Below, piece by piece: positions 47,301 to 58,890 of a DNA stretch of 64,000 bases. Source of the stretch: Benincasa hispida (taxonomy: Eukaryota; Streptophyta; Magnoliopsida; Cucurbitales; Cucurbitaceae); contig NC_052349.1 in NCBI RefSeq assembly GCF_009727055.1, forward strand, positions 91,832,143 through 91,896,142, read 5' to 3'. Numbering within the stretch: the stretch's first letter is position 1; every line of letters begins with the position of its first letter. Under the pieces are notes generated by a model that saw only the letters and a list, made by a program, of their open reading frames with translations, ran no database searches and was not told where the DNA came from. Position numbers and translations under genes: made by a program.

Positions 47301-49203
47301 TGATAGAAAAGTCGGCATCCGCAGCGGAAATAAGAATCAATTTTACTCTAATTGCCCAAATTAAATATGCAACCCAAAAGAATTAATTAGGGTTATTTTG
47401 AAATAATCCTTTGAAGCTCCCGAAACTCGTCTATCTCTGCTCGAACACGAACCGGACAACCACTAGAGCTGACCTACTATCTTCTGGACTCAGAACTGGG
47501 TTGTGGGACCCGATGGATGAAGAACTCGAGAGAGAGAAAAAGAGATGGAAATAGTATAGTGAAATGGGTTTGGTTTTTTTTTTTCCAGCTCGATTTTAAA
47601 AACTAATTTTGCAAATTTCCAAAAGTCTTTAATCCAAAAACACAAGCCCATAGAAAAGGGCCATGCGAAATTGCATAAAAAAAACTTCACAAAATCCCAA
47701 CACCTAGAATCCACCATCTAATTGGGCTTAATGTCTACACTATAAGCCAACACCTATCTCACTATTTTTTTAATTGAATTATCCAACAAAAGTTTGGATT
47801 TTCCCTCTAACTTTAGTCAAAGGGCAAAATAGTCATTTAGTCAAAGTTTTTGACTTTTTATGATTTTTTCTGTGTTGATTAATTTTGACCTCCCAAGCAT
47901 GAATCCGCATTCATTTTCTCAAAATTCAAATCACATTTGAATATAAGGTCGGTCAAAGTTTGACTTTTCAAAGTCAAAAGTCAACTCTTTGACTTTTTAC
48001 GTCTTTGACCATTTCCATTATTTTCGAGCTTCTGAATATGAACGTATTCATATTCTTGATATTTAAATCACATTTAAATATTAAAGTTGTATCTCTAAAC
48101 TAAAAAATCGACCACTATATCACATATACTTGTCAGTTTCTCTCTCTTCACATAGTTTGAACAATTCGAATTATTCTATCATACTGTTCTAAGTTTATTC
48201 CATATAAGCTAGTAGGGGAACCTAATGAACCTATAGATCATAGGCTCCAACGATCCGAGATTAGCTGTCTAAACTCTTTAGACAGAGCTAATCAACATTC
48301 GTTAACTAACGGGTCATTCCACTATAGTCCTGTAGTTGCACTCTCCTCACTATAGATATATTTGTGTCCATTTGATATAACCATGATTAGTAAGTTAATC
48401 CTTCACAGGTTGTTCGTAATCTCAGCTGGGTCATAAAAACCGTTTAACCCCCGAGACTACATCTTATTCCTTAAGTTCCACTGATCCTCTAATGAACAAT
48501 TGATTTAAGGTCCAACCTATAAACCGAACCCCTCTCGGGTCAATTAGAGGGTGGGGCCCTTTGTTCAAGACCTGGATTCAGTAATAAAGGGAATAACCTA
48601 TCTACTATCCCTATAACGGGTAGGAGTGAATTTCATCTTGCACCTATGTTCCCAGCTATCCACCTGGTCTTACCCCTGAAATGGGAGGCTTATTGGGCCA
48701 GCGATAATGAGTTGACCTCACCTATGTAGATCTAAGGATAATTCCGAGTGAACAGGAGTTCATAGTTAGCTCAGGATTAAGATTAAGTTACCTAGATCAT
48801 CAATTAATGAAATAGTTAGTTTTATACATTAAACGACATTTAGAACGTAAAAGTGACTATTTCATGATTCAGTCTTATGTAAACTCTTTACTAGGATGTC
48901 TTCATATGAACGGTTTAGGATCACATCGTTTGTACTAACTACAAAATGGGCCGCATCCATAGTGTCCCCAGAATAAGGCGTCCAACCTTATTCATATACT
49001 ATAAACCATTTTGGCTATATATATTTGAACTTGATCCACAGTTATGTCAATATATAAAGTTCAAACTTAAACTTAATAGCCTCGGAACCTTAGTTTGTTG
49101 GATTCATGAATATAGAATTTAAATTTACTAAAGATTTTCAATAATAGCTCTATTGAACAAGAATATGATATTACAAACTACGAGTAGGACATAAAATCCA
49201 ACA
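47301..49203 (-). mobile_element. Solo LTR, family A, perfect TSD, nested in family B LTR
   Basis: 1903 bp from TGATAGAAAAGTCGG to AAATCCAACA, flanked by CACCA at 47296-47300 and 49204-49208. Joining the flanks restores AAGATCCACCAAATGTCATT, which parallels AAAATCAACCAAATGCCACT in the family B LTR at 19485. Confidence 0.93.
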
Positions 49204-49362
49204 CACCAAATGTCATTATTTATAGGCAAAGTGACAAGTAGGACTTAGACTTACATGGACACTAAACATGAATTATTACAAGACAAATAGACAACATGAA
49301 AAATGACATTTGGCTTTTAGGACACTAAGCATTGACCATTTATTTTTATGATATTTATAATA

Positions 49363-49790
49363 CTCCCCCATAGATGTCCATATATATATGAAATATGTCT
49401 CGTTAAAACCTTACTAGGAAAAACCTAATGAAAAAAAAAAACCTAAGTGAAGGAAAAAAGTACATATTTCATGTAATACATACTCCTAAAATAATACAAT
49501 ATATTTACTCTCCTCACGAAAACATCACTTACGATCTCTAAGTAGCCGCATTTTAATGTTATGCACCAATTTTTCAAAAGTTGCAGTTGGTAATGCCTTT
49601 ATAAATAAGTCTGTTAGGTTATCATTCAAACAAATTTGTTGTACAGCGATGTCACCATTTTATTCAAGATCATGAGTGTAGAAAAGCTTCGGTGAAATAT
49701 GTTTTGATCTATCTCCTTTAATATATCATCTGATTTGGGCTATGCAAGCTGTGTTGTCTTCATATAATATTGTTGAAAGATTTTAATTAG
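49363..49790 (-). pseudogene. Family B RNase H/C-terminal pol remnant
   Basis: The sequence next to the LTR includes the characteristic CTCCCCCATAGATGTCC and CGTTAAAACCTTACTAGG block. The minus-strand reading near 49745-49765 gives DNTACIA, an RNase H active-site region (DNxA). At about 49790 it joins integrase sequence directly. Confidence 0.7.
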
Positions 49791-50470
49791 AAGACAAGCT
49801 ACAGATGGGAAATATTTGGCTCATGGCCATAAGCTAATTGTAATGACGAATACTTATGATAAACTATTGGCCTAATGTGTACATGTGACGTTGCATGCAA
49901 AATAGCATGTCCCCATACAAATATATGAAGCTTAGTTCTTATAAGCAATGGTCTAGCACTTAATTGCAAACGTTTTATGAATGATTATGCTAAACCATTT
50001 TGTGTATGAACATGAGTTATAAGATGTTCGACACTTATCTCAATTGACATACAATAATTATCAAAAACGTGGGATGTAAATTCACCAGCATTATCAAGAT
50101 AAACGATCTTAATTGTATAATCAGAAAATTATCCTCTTAACTTAATTATTTGAGCAAGTAATCTTGCAAATGCAATATTTTGACTTTGATTATAATCACA
50201 CGTGTAACCATGATGAGTATATTAATACCATAAAATATTTAAATGGTCTACTTAGTGGGTTAATAGGTCTACATCTATCATCATGAATTCGTTATAAAAA
50301 TGTAAGGGATTCAATTCCCAATTTAGATAGTGATGGTCTATTTATCAATTTTCATTGAGAGTAAGCATCACATGATAATGCATTATATTGAAGAATTTTT
50401 TGGCTCTTCAATGGGTGTCCATTTGAATTCTCAATAATTCTTCTCATCATTATACACCCCTGGATAACCT
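49791..50470 (-). pseudogene. Family B integrase remnant
   Basis: Mirrors plus-strand 31727-32340: GGCTCTTCAATGGGTGTCCATTTG (reverse of the GHPLKS region) at 50400-50425, and the HP/ALTY-like segment near 49800-49960. No long frame survives. Confidence 0.7.
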
Positions 50471-50476
50471 AATATG

Positions 50477-50880
50477 TCATGCCAAATTGTAAATATAATC
50501 TAGAAGATAAGGCATGCAACTCTTTCGATATACGTTTTTTATACGAGGCAATAAATATGATACAAATCTACTCCATATTATTCTTTCTATCAGTCTTAAT
50601 ATGATAATCATTGTAACGTATATCTTTAAAACTAAGTAGATTTCTCTTTGATTGACTAGATAACAATGCATTATCAATTGTAAATTTTGTTCCTTTAGGC
50701 AAAATAATACTTGCTCTTCCAAAACCTTCAATTAGATTTGCAGAACCTGATATCGTATTGACTCTTGCTTCCACCATTGTCAGTTTGGAGAAATATTTTT
50801 TACTTGTAAGTATTGTATATGTAGTTGCACTATCGGTCAGATATAGATCTTCTTTACTCATTTTTTAGTCACTCAATACA
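50477..50880 (-). pseudogene. Family B pre-integrase domain
   Basis: The 97-codon frame 50568-50861 reads MSKEDLYLTDSATTYTILT, YFSKLTMVEARVNTISGS, FGRASIILPKGTKFTIDNAL and SKRNLLSFKDI. The DSATT phrase corresponds to the retropepsin DSGATxH site with Gly missing. It pairs with 22279-22524 of the other family B element. Confidence 0.8.
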
Positions 50881-51910
50881 TGAAAATTATCTAGGTTTCT
50901 TCATTAAAAGAAAATAATTACAATAAGAAAAAACACCACCTATAATATACAAAATTTAATATCAACCAAGGAAAAAAAATGAAAATAAAATAAACAGATA
51001 ACATTAATACTAAATATTCTCAAAATCAAAAGAAACGCTTGTTACGCCATCAATTGTGCCAATTTTCTCTTAAGGAGATTTGAAAAAATGTGTCATATCC
51101 AAATCTATTATATTGGATGAGTAAAATATCTCATTATCTTGGTATGCAAAATTTGCTTCCACATTTTCCTCTTTTTCCTTCACGGAGGCTTGATAGAGAT
51201 CAACTAAGTGTTTTGACGTACGACAGATATGTGACCACTGCCCAGTCATTCTACATCGGAAGCATTTATTTTCAACACTTTTTGAACTCTTATATTGTGG
51301 AGTTTTTCCTTTGTGATCATCATTTTGTGTGGTTCTTTTGAAATTTGAATGTCAAAAGGACCACCACGAAAGTAATAGTTATTTCTTCCTCTACGTTGGT
51401 CATGACCTCAACCTTGACCACGGTTATTAACATTCACAATATTTACTTCAAGGAATGGTGTTGGTCCAGTTGGTCAAGATTCATGATTTTTTCATTAATA
51501 ACTTATTATTTTGTTCAGCCACGAGAAGACATGAAATTAGTTTAGAATACTGTTTAAAACCTTTCTTTCGATGTTGCTACTGCATGAGTATATTTGAAAT
51601 GTAGAAAAATGTCCTCTAACATATTGGATTAAAATTTTGGAGTCTTAAATGCGTCCATTAACGACGAGCTTTAGGAAGAAAAATTATTTTCCAATGATCA
51701 CATTTTTATGGCACCTAGGTGTATTTTGGCATCAAACACTAATGACAAATAATTATTACCATTAATACCAAATGTTACAAATTCTAATTTTATAATATTT
51801 TCATAGTAACAATATTACAAAATATTATATTTATATTAGAAGAGAGAAAAATCAACCTACCTTTAGAACCTACATTTAGCAAGGAAAATGATAAGAGCTT
51901 GTGCTGATAA
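50881..51910 (-). pseudogene. Family B gag with variant zinc knuckle
   Basis: The minus-strand reading near 51225-51285 gives NKCFRCRMTGQWSHICR. The knuckle His of CX2CX4HX4C is Gln here, as in the copy at 18570-18615. Asn/Gly/Arg-rich sequence (51390-51430) follows the usual gag layout. It ends at the primer-binding-like site GAGCTTGTGCTGATAACG (51896-51913). Confidence 0.75.
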
Positions 51911-52095
51911 CGTTTATGAACTTAAGGAGCACAACAGAAACACGAATGTCAATAAAATATAACATTAAAATACAATAAATTAAATATGAAATAAATAAAA
52001 AAACAAAAGTAAATAAAATAAAAACATGGATTTCTCCACTTTCTCATTTTTTTTTTTGGATTTTGTCCAATGTGTATATTCCAAGACCCACAAAA

Positions 52096-52840
52096 TACAC
52101 TTTGAAACCTAGTTTTGGCACATATACATCTTTTAAAACCTGTTTTATATATGGTACACAGAAAAATTAATTTTCTCAAATGCAAGGGGTGTTTTTTTTA
52201 GAATATCGGAATAAAAGTGTTTATTTTCTTTCTTTTTTTTTTTTTTAAAAAAATGTGTTTCGTGAGATTTTCTACTTTTAACTTCTATGAGGACACATTT
52301 TTATCTTTGTCTTAACTTTGCTATTTTTTTGAAAAGTTTTATTGTATTGAAATATATATTTTTTAAAATAGAAATAATATTCAAGAAGAAATCTACATTA
52401 AAAATTAGAATGAAAAAACAGTCGGCGATCTCTCTAATTGAAACCAAATTAAATCAAAATTTTATTTTAATTTTTCTTAGAAAAAAAATCCCATAAAAGA
52501 TTAAAAGTATCAATGATTTATTATTTTAGGAATATTTTCCTTTTTCTTTAGTTGAATTTATTATTTTTGGAATACTTGAAAGAGATAGAAATCAGGAAGG
52601 AAGATAAAATGTAGTGATCAAAATAAAAATAAAAAATTTTAAAGTTGTAATTGTAAACCTACATTATATATATAATTTGAGAAAATCAATGAAAAGGAAA
52701 TTAGAAAGACGAAAGGCTAAAGTTCTGCTATTCTCCAATTTGCTGCGACAAAAAATCAATCTTCTTCTTTGCGTTCTCTTCTTATCTCCTCCATCGCAAT
52801 CCAATTGCTCAAGAACAAGAAGAACAATAAGAAGAAGAAG
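52096..52840. promoter_or_regulatory. Upstream region and 5' UTR of the DCN1-like gene
   Basis: AT-rich with A/T runs to about 52720. From about 52740 the sequence turns CT-rich then AAG-rich (AAGAAGAAGAAGATG), a plausible 5' UTR. No convincing TATA box position can be singled out. Confidence 0.45.
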
Positions 52841-55800
52841 ATGCGGCGCTCTGCTACAAGAAAAACCGGTCAACCCAATTCAACTTCCGTTAATTCTTCC
52901 GCCGTCGATCTCTTTCGCTCCGGTATTTGATCTTTCTTTTTCTTTTTCTCCACAATTTGAATCCATCTACTTGTACTTCTCGCCATGGAAATCGATGATC
53001 GTGTTTTGTATATATCGTGGTTAATTCTTTGCTCTGTGGTCATGGACATGGTTTATCTTTGATTAATTACTCCCATGATGCCTTTTTCTGAGGAGATTTT
53101 TGTGTTTTCGATGTTATGTGCGCATCTTGTTATGTTGATGATTTAGTTAGTCTTTACATGGAGTGAGATTTTAGTAGGATGAATAACTCTAGTATTTAAG
53201 CTAAAATTGTGTTTACAGCTATGAAATTTGGGAATTTCAAGGTTATATTACAGATTGTTTTGTACATGTACTTGAGTACCTGTTAGAGCTAATCCAAGAT
53301 GACGTGGAGTGAGTTAAAGGTTTCATTGGAAAGTGAGAGTTGTTGAGTTGGAAATTGAAAGCAGGAGAATCTGAACATCCAAACTACTTTTATTCATTGT
53401 TATGAGATTTTTTTTCCACATTTAATTGAGTAATGAACTTTGTTGGGTGGTCTACTGGCTGTTCTTAAGCAAAATTATGTGGTTGATGGCTTTCTCAGTT
53501 ATATCGTTATAATTATCATGCCCATGTTGAAGTGTACTTTTTTTGTTCTTATGAGGTGATTTATTTGAAAGTATTTGATTTTTTTAGATTTCTTCTACCA
53601 TTGGAAGTACTTTTTTTTAGATTTTTTAGCTGAAAAATAGAGGTTCTCAATTCTTATGAACTAAAGATTCTCAATTTATTCAGCCTCAAGTAGAGCAAGC
53701 TCAAAAGAGTTGGAACGAATTGATAGCCTATTTTACTCATATGCCAATGCCTCTTCTGGTTTGATCGAGTAAGTCAACTTTGGTCAATCAATTGAAATAT
53801 CTCGTTTTTCAGCTTTGCTATTTAACTTTGCGTTGTACCATATACATGCATACATACATATATATATATATATATATTTAATTCAGTATTATACTGTTTG
53901 AATTCCTAGCAACGTTCAAATAACAAGCTTCCATCCATGTTCTTTTAATGATCAAGGAGGCTGTTCTCCTTATCTTTAAGGAGACTTCTGAATACTTGTA
54001 TGAATAAGTTCTGTGTCGTATGTAGTACTGACTACTTCTTCAACAGTCCAGAAGGAATTGAAAGTCTTTGTTCAGACATGGAAGTGAATCACACTGATGT
54101 TAGGATCTTGATGCTTGCTTGGTAAGTTGTACTTGGAATCTATTAAAAGCTCTTTGTTTTTTTTGTTTTTTTGTTTTTTTTTTGGGTTTATGTGATCTCA
54201 TTGCCTGGGAACTAATGTTGCACATACCAGGAAAATGAAATCTGAAAAGCAAGGATATTTTAACCTGGTAAGAATATTTACAATCTTCTGGGTCTTAGAA
54301 TATTATAAATTATACATCATATCTTCTTTCTAGTATTGCTGACCTTTTATTTACCACAACATGCATCACATCATTTAATCCTATTTTCTAACCAGTATAG
54401 TAATCTATGAAGACTATATTTAATTTTATCCAAGAGATGAGTCTTTGTTAACTCCTTTGGAGCGGGGTTCTAGCACCCTTTCTTGGGTAGTTTCATACTA
54501 TCAAGGAAATTGTTTCTTACCAGTACCAGCTTATAAGGAAAATCGAAATCCTGTCATTTATATTCTCAGCTTTAATTTAGAAAATTTGGTTGCCAAGATC
54601 TATGTGTTGTTTATACATTTTATGTTACTTTCTTGTCTATTTTTCTCGTAGTTTCTTCATGTTGATTTCCCATCTTATTATTTATTCTAATTGCATTGTG
54701 AAGACAAGATGAAGCATTTAGTCCCTCCTTAGTAAATTCATTTGATGGAACGTTAACCTGTTGCATATTTGATAGGAAGAATGGCGCACAGGCCTCAAAT
54801 CCCTGAGGGCTGACACTGTTAGTAAATTAAAGAAGGCGCTACCAGATCTCGAGAAAGAGGTACAATACTTGTCTTGTTAGAGTTTCCAAACAATTTAGTA
54901 GATATCGTTAGTGCATTGCTTAATTTTGCGCATAAAATTTTTAATTACCGATTCCTCATATTTTGAGAAGGTAAGGAGGCCGTCAAACTTTGTGGACTTC
55001 TATTCTTATGCATTTCGGTATTGTTTAACAGGTAATCAAATAATGTTTATTGTACTTTTACTCTTGAAGTTTGCTTTATTTTCTTCTACCCTGTATTGTA
55101 ATTGGATTTTTACATTCTCTTTATTCCGTTAATATTTTTCTCAGAGGAGAAGCAAAAGAGTATTGACATAGAGAGTATATGCGAGTTATTGGATCTTGTT
55201 TTAGGGTCTCAGTTTCATCCCCAAGTCGATGCTTTTGTTGAATACTTGAAGGTGAGTGCCGCCTCGTGTTTTTTCGTCTTCTAATTTGCCACATTTATCC
55301 ACAGGCATGGTTTATTTGGCTCTGCAGTTAACTCCAGCCCTGTATTAAACTACTTCTAGGTGTTTAATAGTAGCACCAGCACTTAGACTAAGAGAGTTAC
55401 ATTCTTGAGTGCAGCCTCTCTCTAGCTTACTGAAGGGTGCACACTGCCCAGTGTTGATAATTGGACTTAACCATATTATTACTGGTAGTCATAGCTGTAG
55501 CCACCTAGTTAACCTGCTTTCTCATGAGAACCTTAGGAGTTAGGACAGGTTGGTGATTCTGTGAAAGATGTGTTCCAGAGTAACGAATTTTCTTGCGTAG
55601 GATTTTAATTTTTTGCATTATTGACCGATTAATCCCATATTTGCTGTCTTCCCCCTCATCATCAAGAAGGTAGAATGAAAATTTCTTATTTGCTCATATT
55701 ATGTATGCAGATACAAAGTGACTATAAGGTTATTAACATGGATCAATGGATGGGCTTCTTTCGATTTTGCAATGAGGTACTTTCTTTCTCTCCCAATGCA

Positions 55801-56521
55801 CATTAACATGACACGTTTCATTACATTTGCTTGCATCTATCTCACTACCGGTGGAATACAGTTAGAAAAATTGAGAGGAAAATAGTTTTGGAATATACCA
55901 TGAACATGCTTTGAATTTTACAAGTCATTGCCAATTCAATGATCTTCTCATCCGTTGAATTGAATAAAACAAATATGATCTTATGATTGATAACTATGTG
56001 ATTTTTTAAAATTAAGCTTATAAACGTTAATTTTATCAAAAGTTCTATATATTGTTACCCTTTTTCTACCAATGTTTTTCAAAATCCAAATTTAACTAGG
56101 CATCTTTTTTTAAGAAGGATGGAAACCATAATTGAAAATTTGGGAGGAAACGAGCTTAAATTTCAAGAACAGAAAAGTAAAATGAATAAATTTCAAGAAC
56201 CTGTAGATATGGAAAATAAATAAATTTCTAATTGAAAAAAATCTAAGAAAAAAAAAAGATCCACCTTATACCATAACTCCCCTAGTATAGAAAATCAGTG
56301 AAGGGGAAGTGTGATATGATGCAACAATAACTTCTCTATCCACCTCAAATTAGTGTGTTTGTATCATCAGCATATGGCATTAATGTCCTCAATTCAGCTT
56401 GTGACACTTGATGATCATTACGCAGATAAGTTTTTCCGACCTGAGCAATTACGACTCGGAGCTTGCTTGGCCATTGATCCTCGACAATTTTGTTGAATGG
56501 TTGCAAGCAAAACAGAATTAA
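52841..56521 (+). CDS. DCN1-like protein (defective in cullin neddylation), DCN1L4-type
   Basis: Nine exons: 52841-52922, 53684-53768, 54047-54121, 54231-54267, 54776-54859, 54971-55031, 55145-55251, 55711-55776 and 56426-56521. All introns are GT-AG; the 693-bp frame is open and encodes 230 residues. The ATG follows AAGAAGAAGAAG and starts MRRSATRKTGQPN; residues 1-27 form a short basic/Ser-rich tail in place of a UBA domain. The PONY domain runs from about residue 35 to the end: ELERIDSLFYSYAN, DPEGIESLCSDMEV, LMLAWKMKSEKQGYF, EEWRTGLKSLRADTVSKLKKALP, PSNFVDFYSYAFRYCL, EKQKSIDIESICELLDLVLG, DQWMGFFRFCNE and ELAWPLILDNFVEWL. The last block carries the LAW/LDNF residues of the cullin-binding surface. 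Family role: scaffold-type E3 that promotes NEDD8 transfer to cullins. Length fits Arabidopsis At1g15860-like proteins (memory-based). Intact. Confidence 0.94.
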
Positions 56522-57426
56522 AAAAAAAACCTGATGTGTTCCATCATGCAATGTATTTTGATGATATACGCCACAGTTGTTGAAGCAAGTACCCTATGTT
56601 CTCTTACCGCTTCAGATTCAATATATATATATATTTCTTCGTCCTTTCTAACCAGCTTTATGAACATTTTTGTTTCTGCAGGCTCACCATCGATTACACG
56701 TTTGCATAGCAGCAGTATTTTCAACTATATCTTCTTTCCCCCCCCCCCTTTTTTTACTCTTTTTTAACTTCTCTTTGAAATCAGTGGTCATTCCCATTAT
56801 GTTCAAATTATCATTTCAAACATTCATGGATTATTCTTCTGCTAATTTATTGAAGTTTCTTCCTGTATTTTTGTGGCCTCCATTCTTCATCATGTTACTT
56901 TAGCTATTCAATTGATATTGACTCACTATTTTGACAGACTTTTTATCCATGAAATGAAACAGCAGCTCAAGCTGAAATTTGCCCGACAGCAAGAATTTGG
57001 GAATACTTTTATTGGCTTTTTTGAATTCTTGTCCCCAGGAAAAAAAAAAAAAGGAACAAAAATGAGTTATTATTGAGAAATGAGAATTATTATTGAGAAA
57101 TGAGAATGACTAAAGTTACAGAAGTTCAAATGCGTTTGTAACCTTCTATTGTTGTATGAAAAACAAAATTGATTTATTACTTTTTTAGTATAATTACCAT
57201 AGGATGGGATTGAACTTCTAACCTCTACAGAGAAAGTTCATGCTAATTATTACGGAGTTAAGCTCACTTTGATAACAAAATTGATATGATAATGTTTTCT
57301 TAACCTTACAATAATTATCAAATCATAATATTATGTTCAGTAAATTATAATTCTCTAAGGTTTTACCTTTTGTGTTTATTTGGTTTTTGAGTTTTAACTT
57401 TATTACTTCGTTTTTTAATTTTTTAT
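56522..57426. other. 3' flank of the DCN1-like gene
   Basis: The 3' UTR follows the TAA. Contains (TA)n at 56619-56632, a C10 run followed by T8 (56740-56757), and an A12 run near 57042. No further gene supported. Confidence 0.45.
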
Positions 57427-57748
57427 GAGCAAATTGCAAAAGAAATCCGTAAAGTTTTGTGGTAGTTGTAATTATACTCTCAAATTTTCAGTTGTAAAAA
57501 TTGAGTCATCAAAACTTATATGTGTCAATAGTCGACTCTCCAATTTATATAAGTGTAGAAATTGTAACTATTGTATAAGTTTGAAGATTGATTTTTTATC
57601 ATTTGAGGGTCTAAGTTCTACGATTAATATATGTTTGATGGTCCATTTTTAACAATTATATAAGTTTGAGGGTTCAATTTTTATAATTGAAAGTTTGAGA
57701 GTGTAATTGTAACTACTACGATATTTTAGGGGTGTTTTTGCAATTTGT
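57427..57748. mobile_element. Mutator-like MITE with long inverted ends
   Basis: The left end AGCAAATTGCAAAAGAAATCC continues TAAAGTTTTGTGGTAGTTGTAATTATACTCTCAAA. The right end, reversed, is GGACAAATTGCAAAAACACC, then TAAAATATCGTAGTAGTTACAATTACACTCTCAAA. The ends thus match for roughly 75 bp. The middle holds repeats of TATAAGTTTGAGGGTTCAATTTTTA type. No coding. The target duplication is masked by A/T-rich flanks. Confidence 0.65.
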
Positions 57749-58566
57749 CCTTTAAAATTTTTTTTGTTAAAGTATCATTTTGGTTGATGTATTTTGGGAG
57801 ATACACTTTTATTGTACGTTAGGCTCCCAATAATTTCAAATGTAGTTGCTAGGTTATTGTTGTTTTTTTAAAAAAAGATGATTATTATATGTTAGCATTT
57901 TCAATCATCATGGGTTGGCCTAATGGTAGTGAGAACACAAAAAAAGATCAAATGACTATAAGTTCAATTCATGGTTGCCACCTATTTAGGGTTTAATATC
58001 CTATGAATTTTCTTGACATTCAAGTGTTGTAGGTTCAGGTGAGTTGTCTCGTGAGATAAATCAATAAATATATAAAAGAACCTAAAGCCTATTTGATAGA
58101 GAATCTAGATTTTGTTTTATGTTTTCATATTCACTAAAATCATAAATATGTGTTTATTAGACAACTCGAATTCTGTTTCTAAAAACTATTCTCGGATTCT
58201 ATAATCCAAACAGTGCAAATTCTGAAAAATAAAACTTTTATGTTTTCATTGTAATCAGAATTTGAATTTTAAATTGTAAAATGCAGAATTATATTAAATA
58301 AAGATAGGAATATTTAGAAATACAATATGTCATATTATAAATTCAATTACTTTTTAAAAATATAATGTATATTATGTAATGTATTATAAATTATACAATA
58401 TTATCAAATAATAATTATATAAATATTTATAATATAAGTCATATAAATAAATTAATAATAGTTTATTGTAAACTAAATATTATTGGGTAAATACAATTAA
58501 ACTAGTTTTATGATATATGATTATATAGTATCAAACACATTGCTTTTGTTGATCATTGTTAGCTTC

Positions 58567-58599
<33 letters not shown>

Positions 58600-58890
58600 C
58601 ACACATTTCAAACTATTGTTTAAATTAAAAATCTAATTTTTGAATCATATATATGAAACATGAAATACAATTCTATTTTCATAGAATCATTTATTTTCAA
58701 ATTCTCTATCAAACAGGTCGTACTATAATAATATTAGTTAATAACATAGTATTATATGTATTACATATTTTGCAATATTTGACTTTTGGTTTGCTAAATT
58801 TGCAATCAACTCTACATACAATTATCTTTATTTTAGAGAAAAAAAAAACTTTACAATTATCTTAAATTGAGCAAATGATAATATTTTTTA
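57749..58890. other. Intergenic AT-rich DNA
   Basis: No gene recognised. Includes an A29 run (58567-58595) followed by (AC)n-like ACACACACA, and long AT-only stretches around 58310-58460. Confidence 0.45.
58567..58595. repeat. Poly(A) run
   Basis: Twenty-nine A in a row. It has no adjacent 3'-truncated LINE/SINE body that I can recognise. Confidence 0.9.

Larger units (their letters stand above)
47110..52095 (-). mobile_element. Family B Copia element, RT-deleted, with nested LTR
   Basis: Minus-strand element: 3' LTR in two pieces (about 47110-47300 and 49209-49362), a polypurine-like TGGGGGAG read from 49363, an internal region 49363-51910 and a 5' LTR stretch to about 52095, where similarity to the LTR at 19309-19500 ends. 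The internal region is only 2.5 kb because RT is missing. The outer ends are eroded, so no target duplication is visible. Confidence 0.75.

Noticed and set aside
52614..53024. 136-codon frame overlapping the start of the DCN1-like gene
   Set aside because: Different frame from the true exon 1 (52841-52922) and runs through the 5' splice site; composition is that of a UTR.
36063..53684. U12-type introns in the host genes, prompted by the minor-spliceosome gene
   Set aside because: All intron starts seen are ordinary GT with no ATATCC/GTATCC start, and acceptors are standard pyrimidine-AG.
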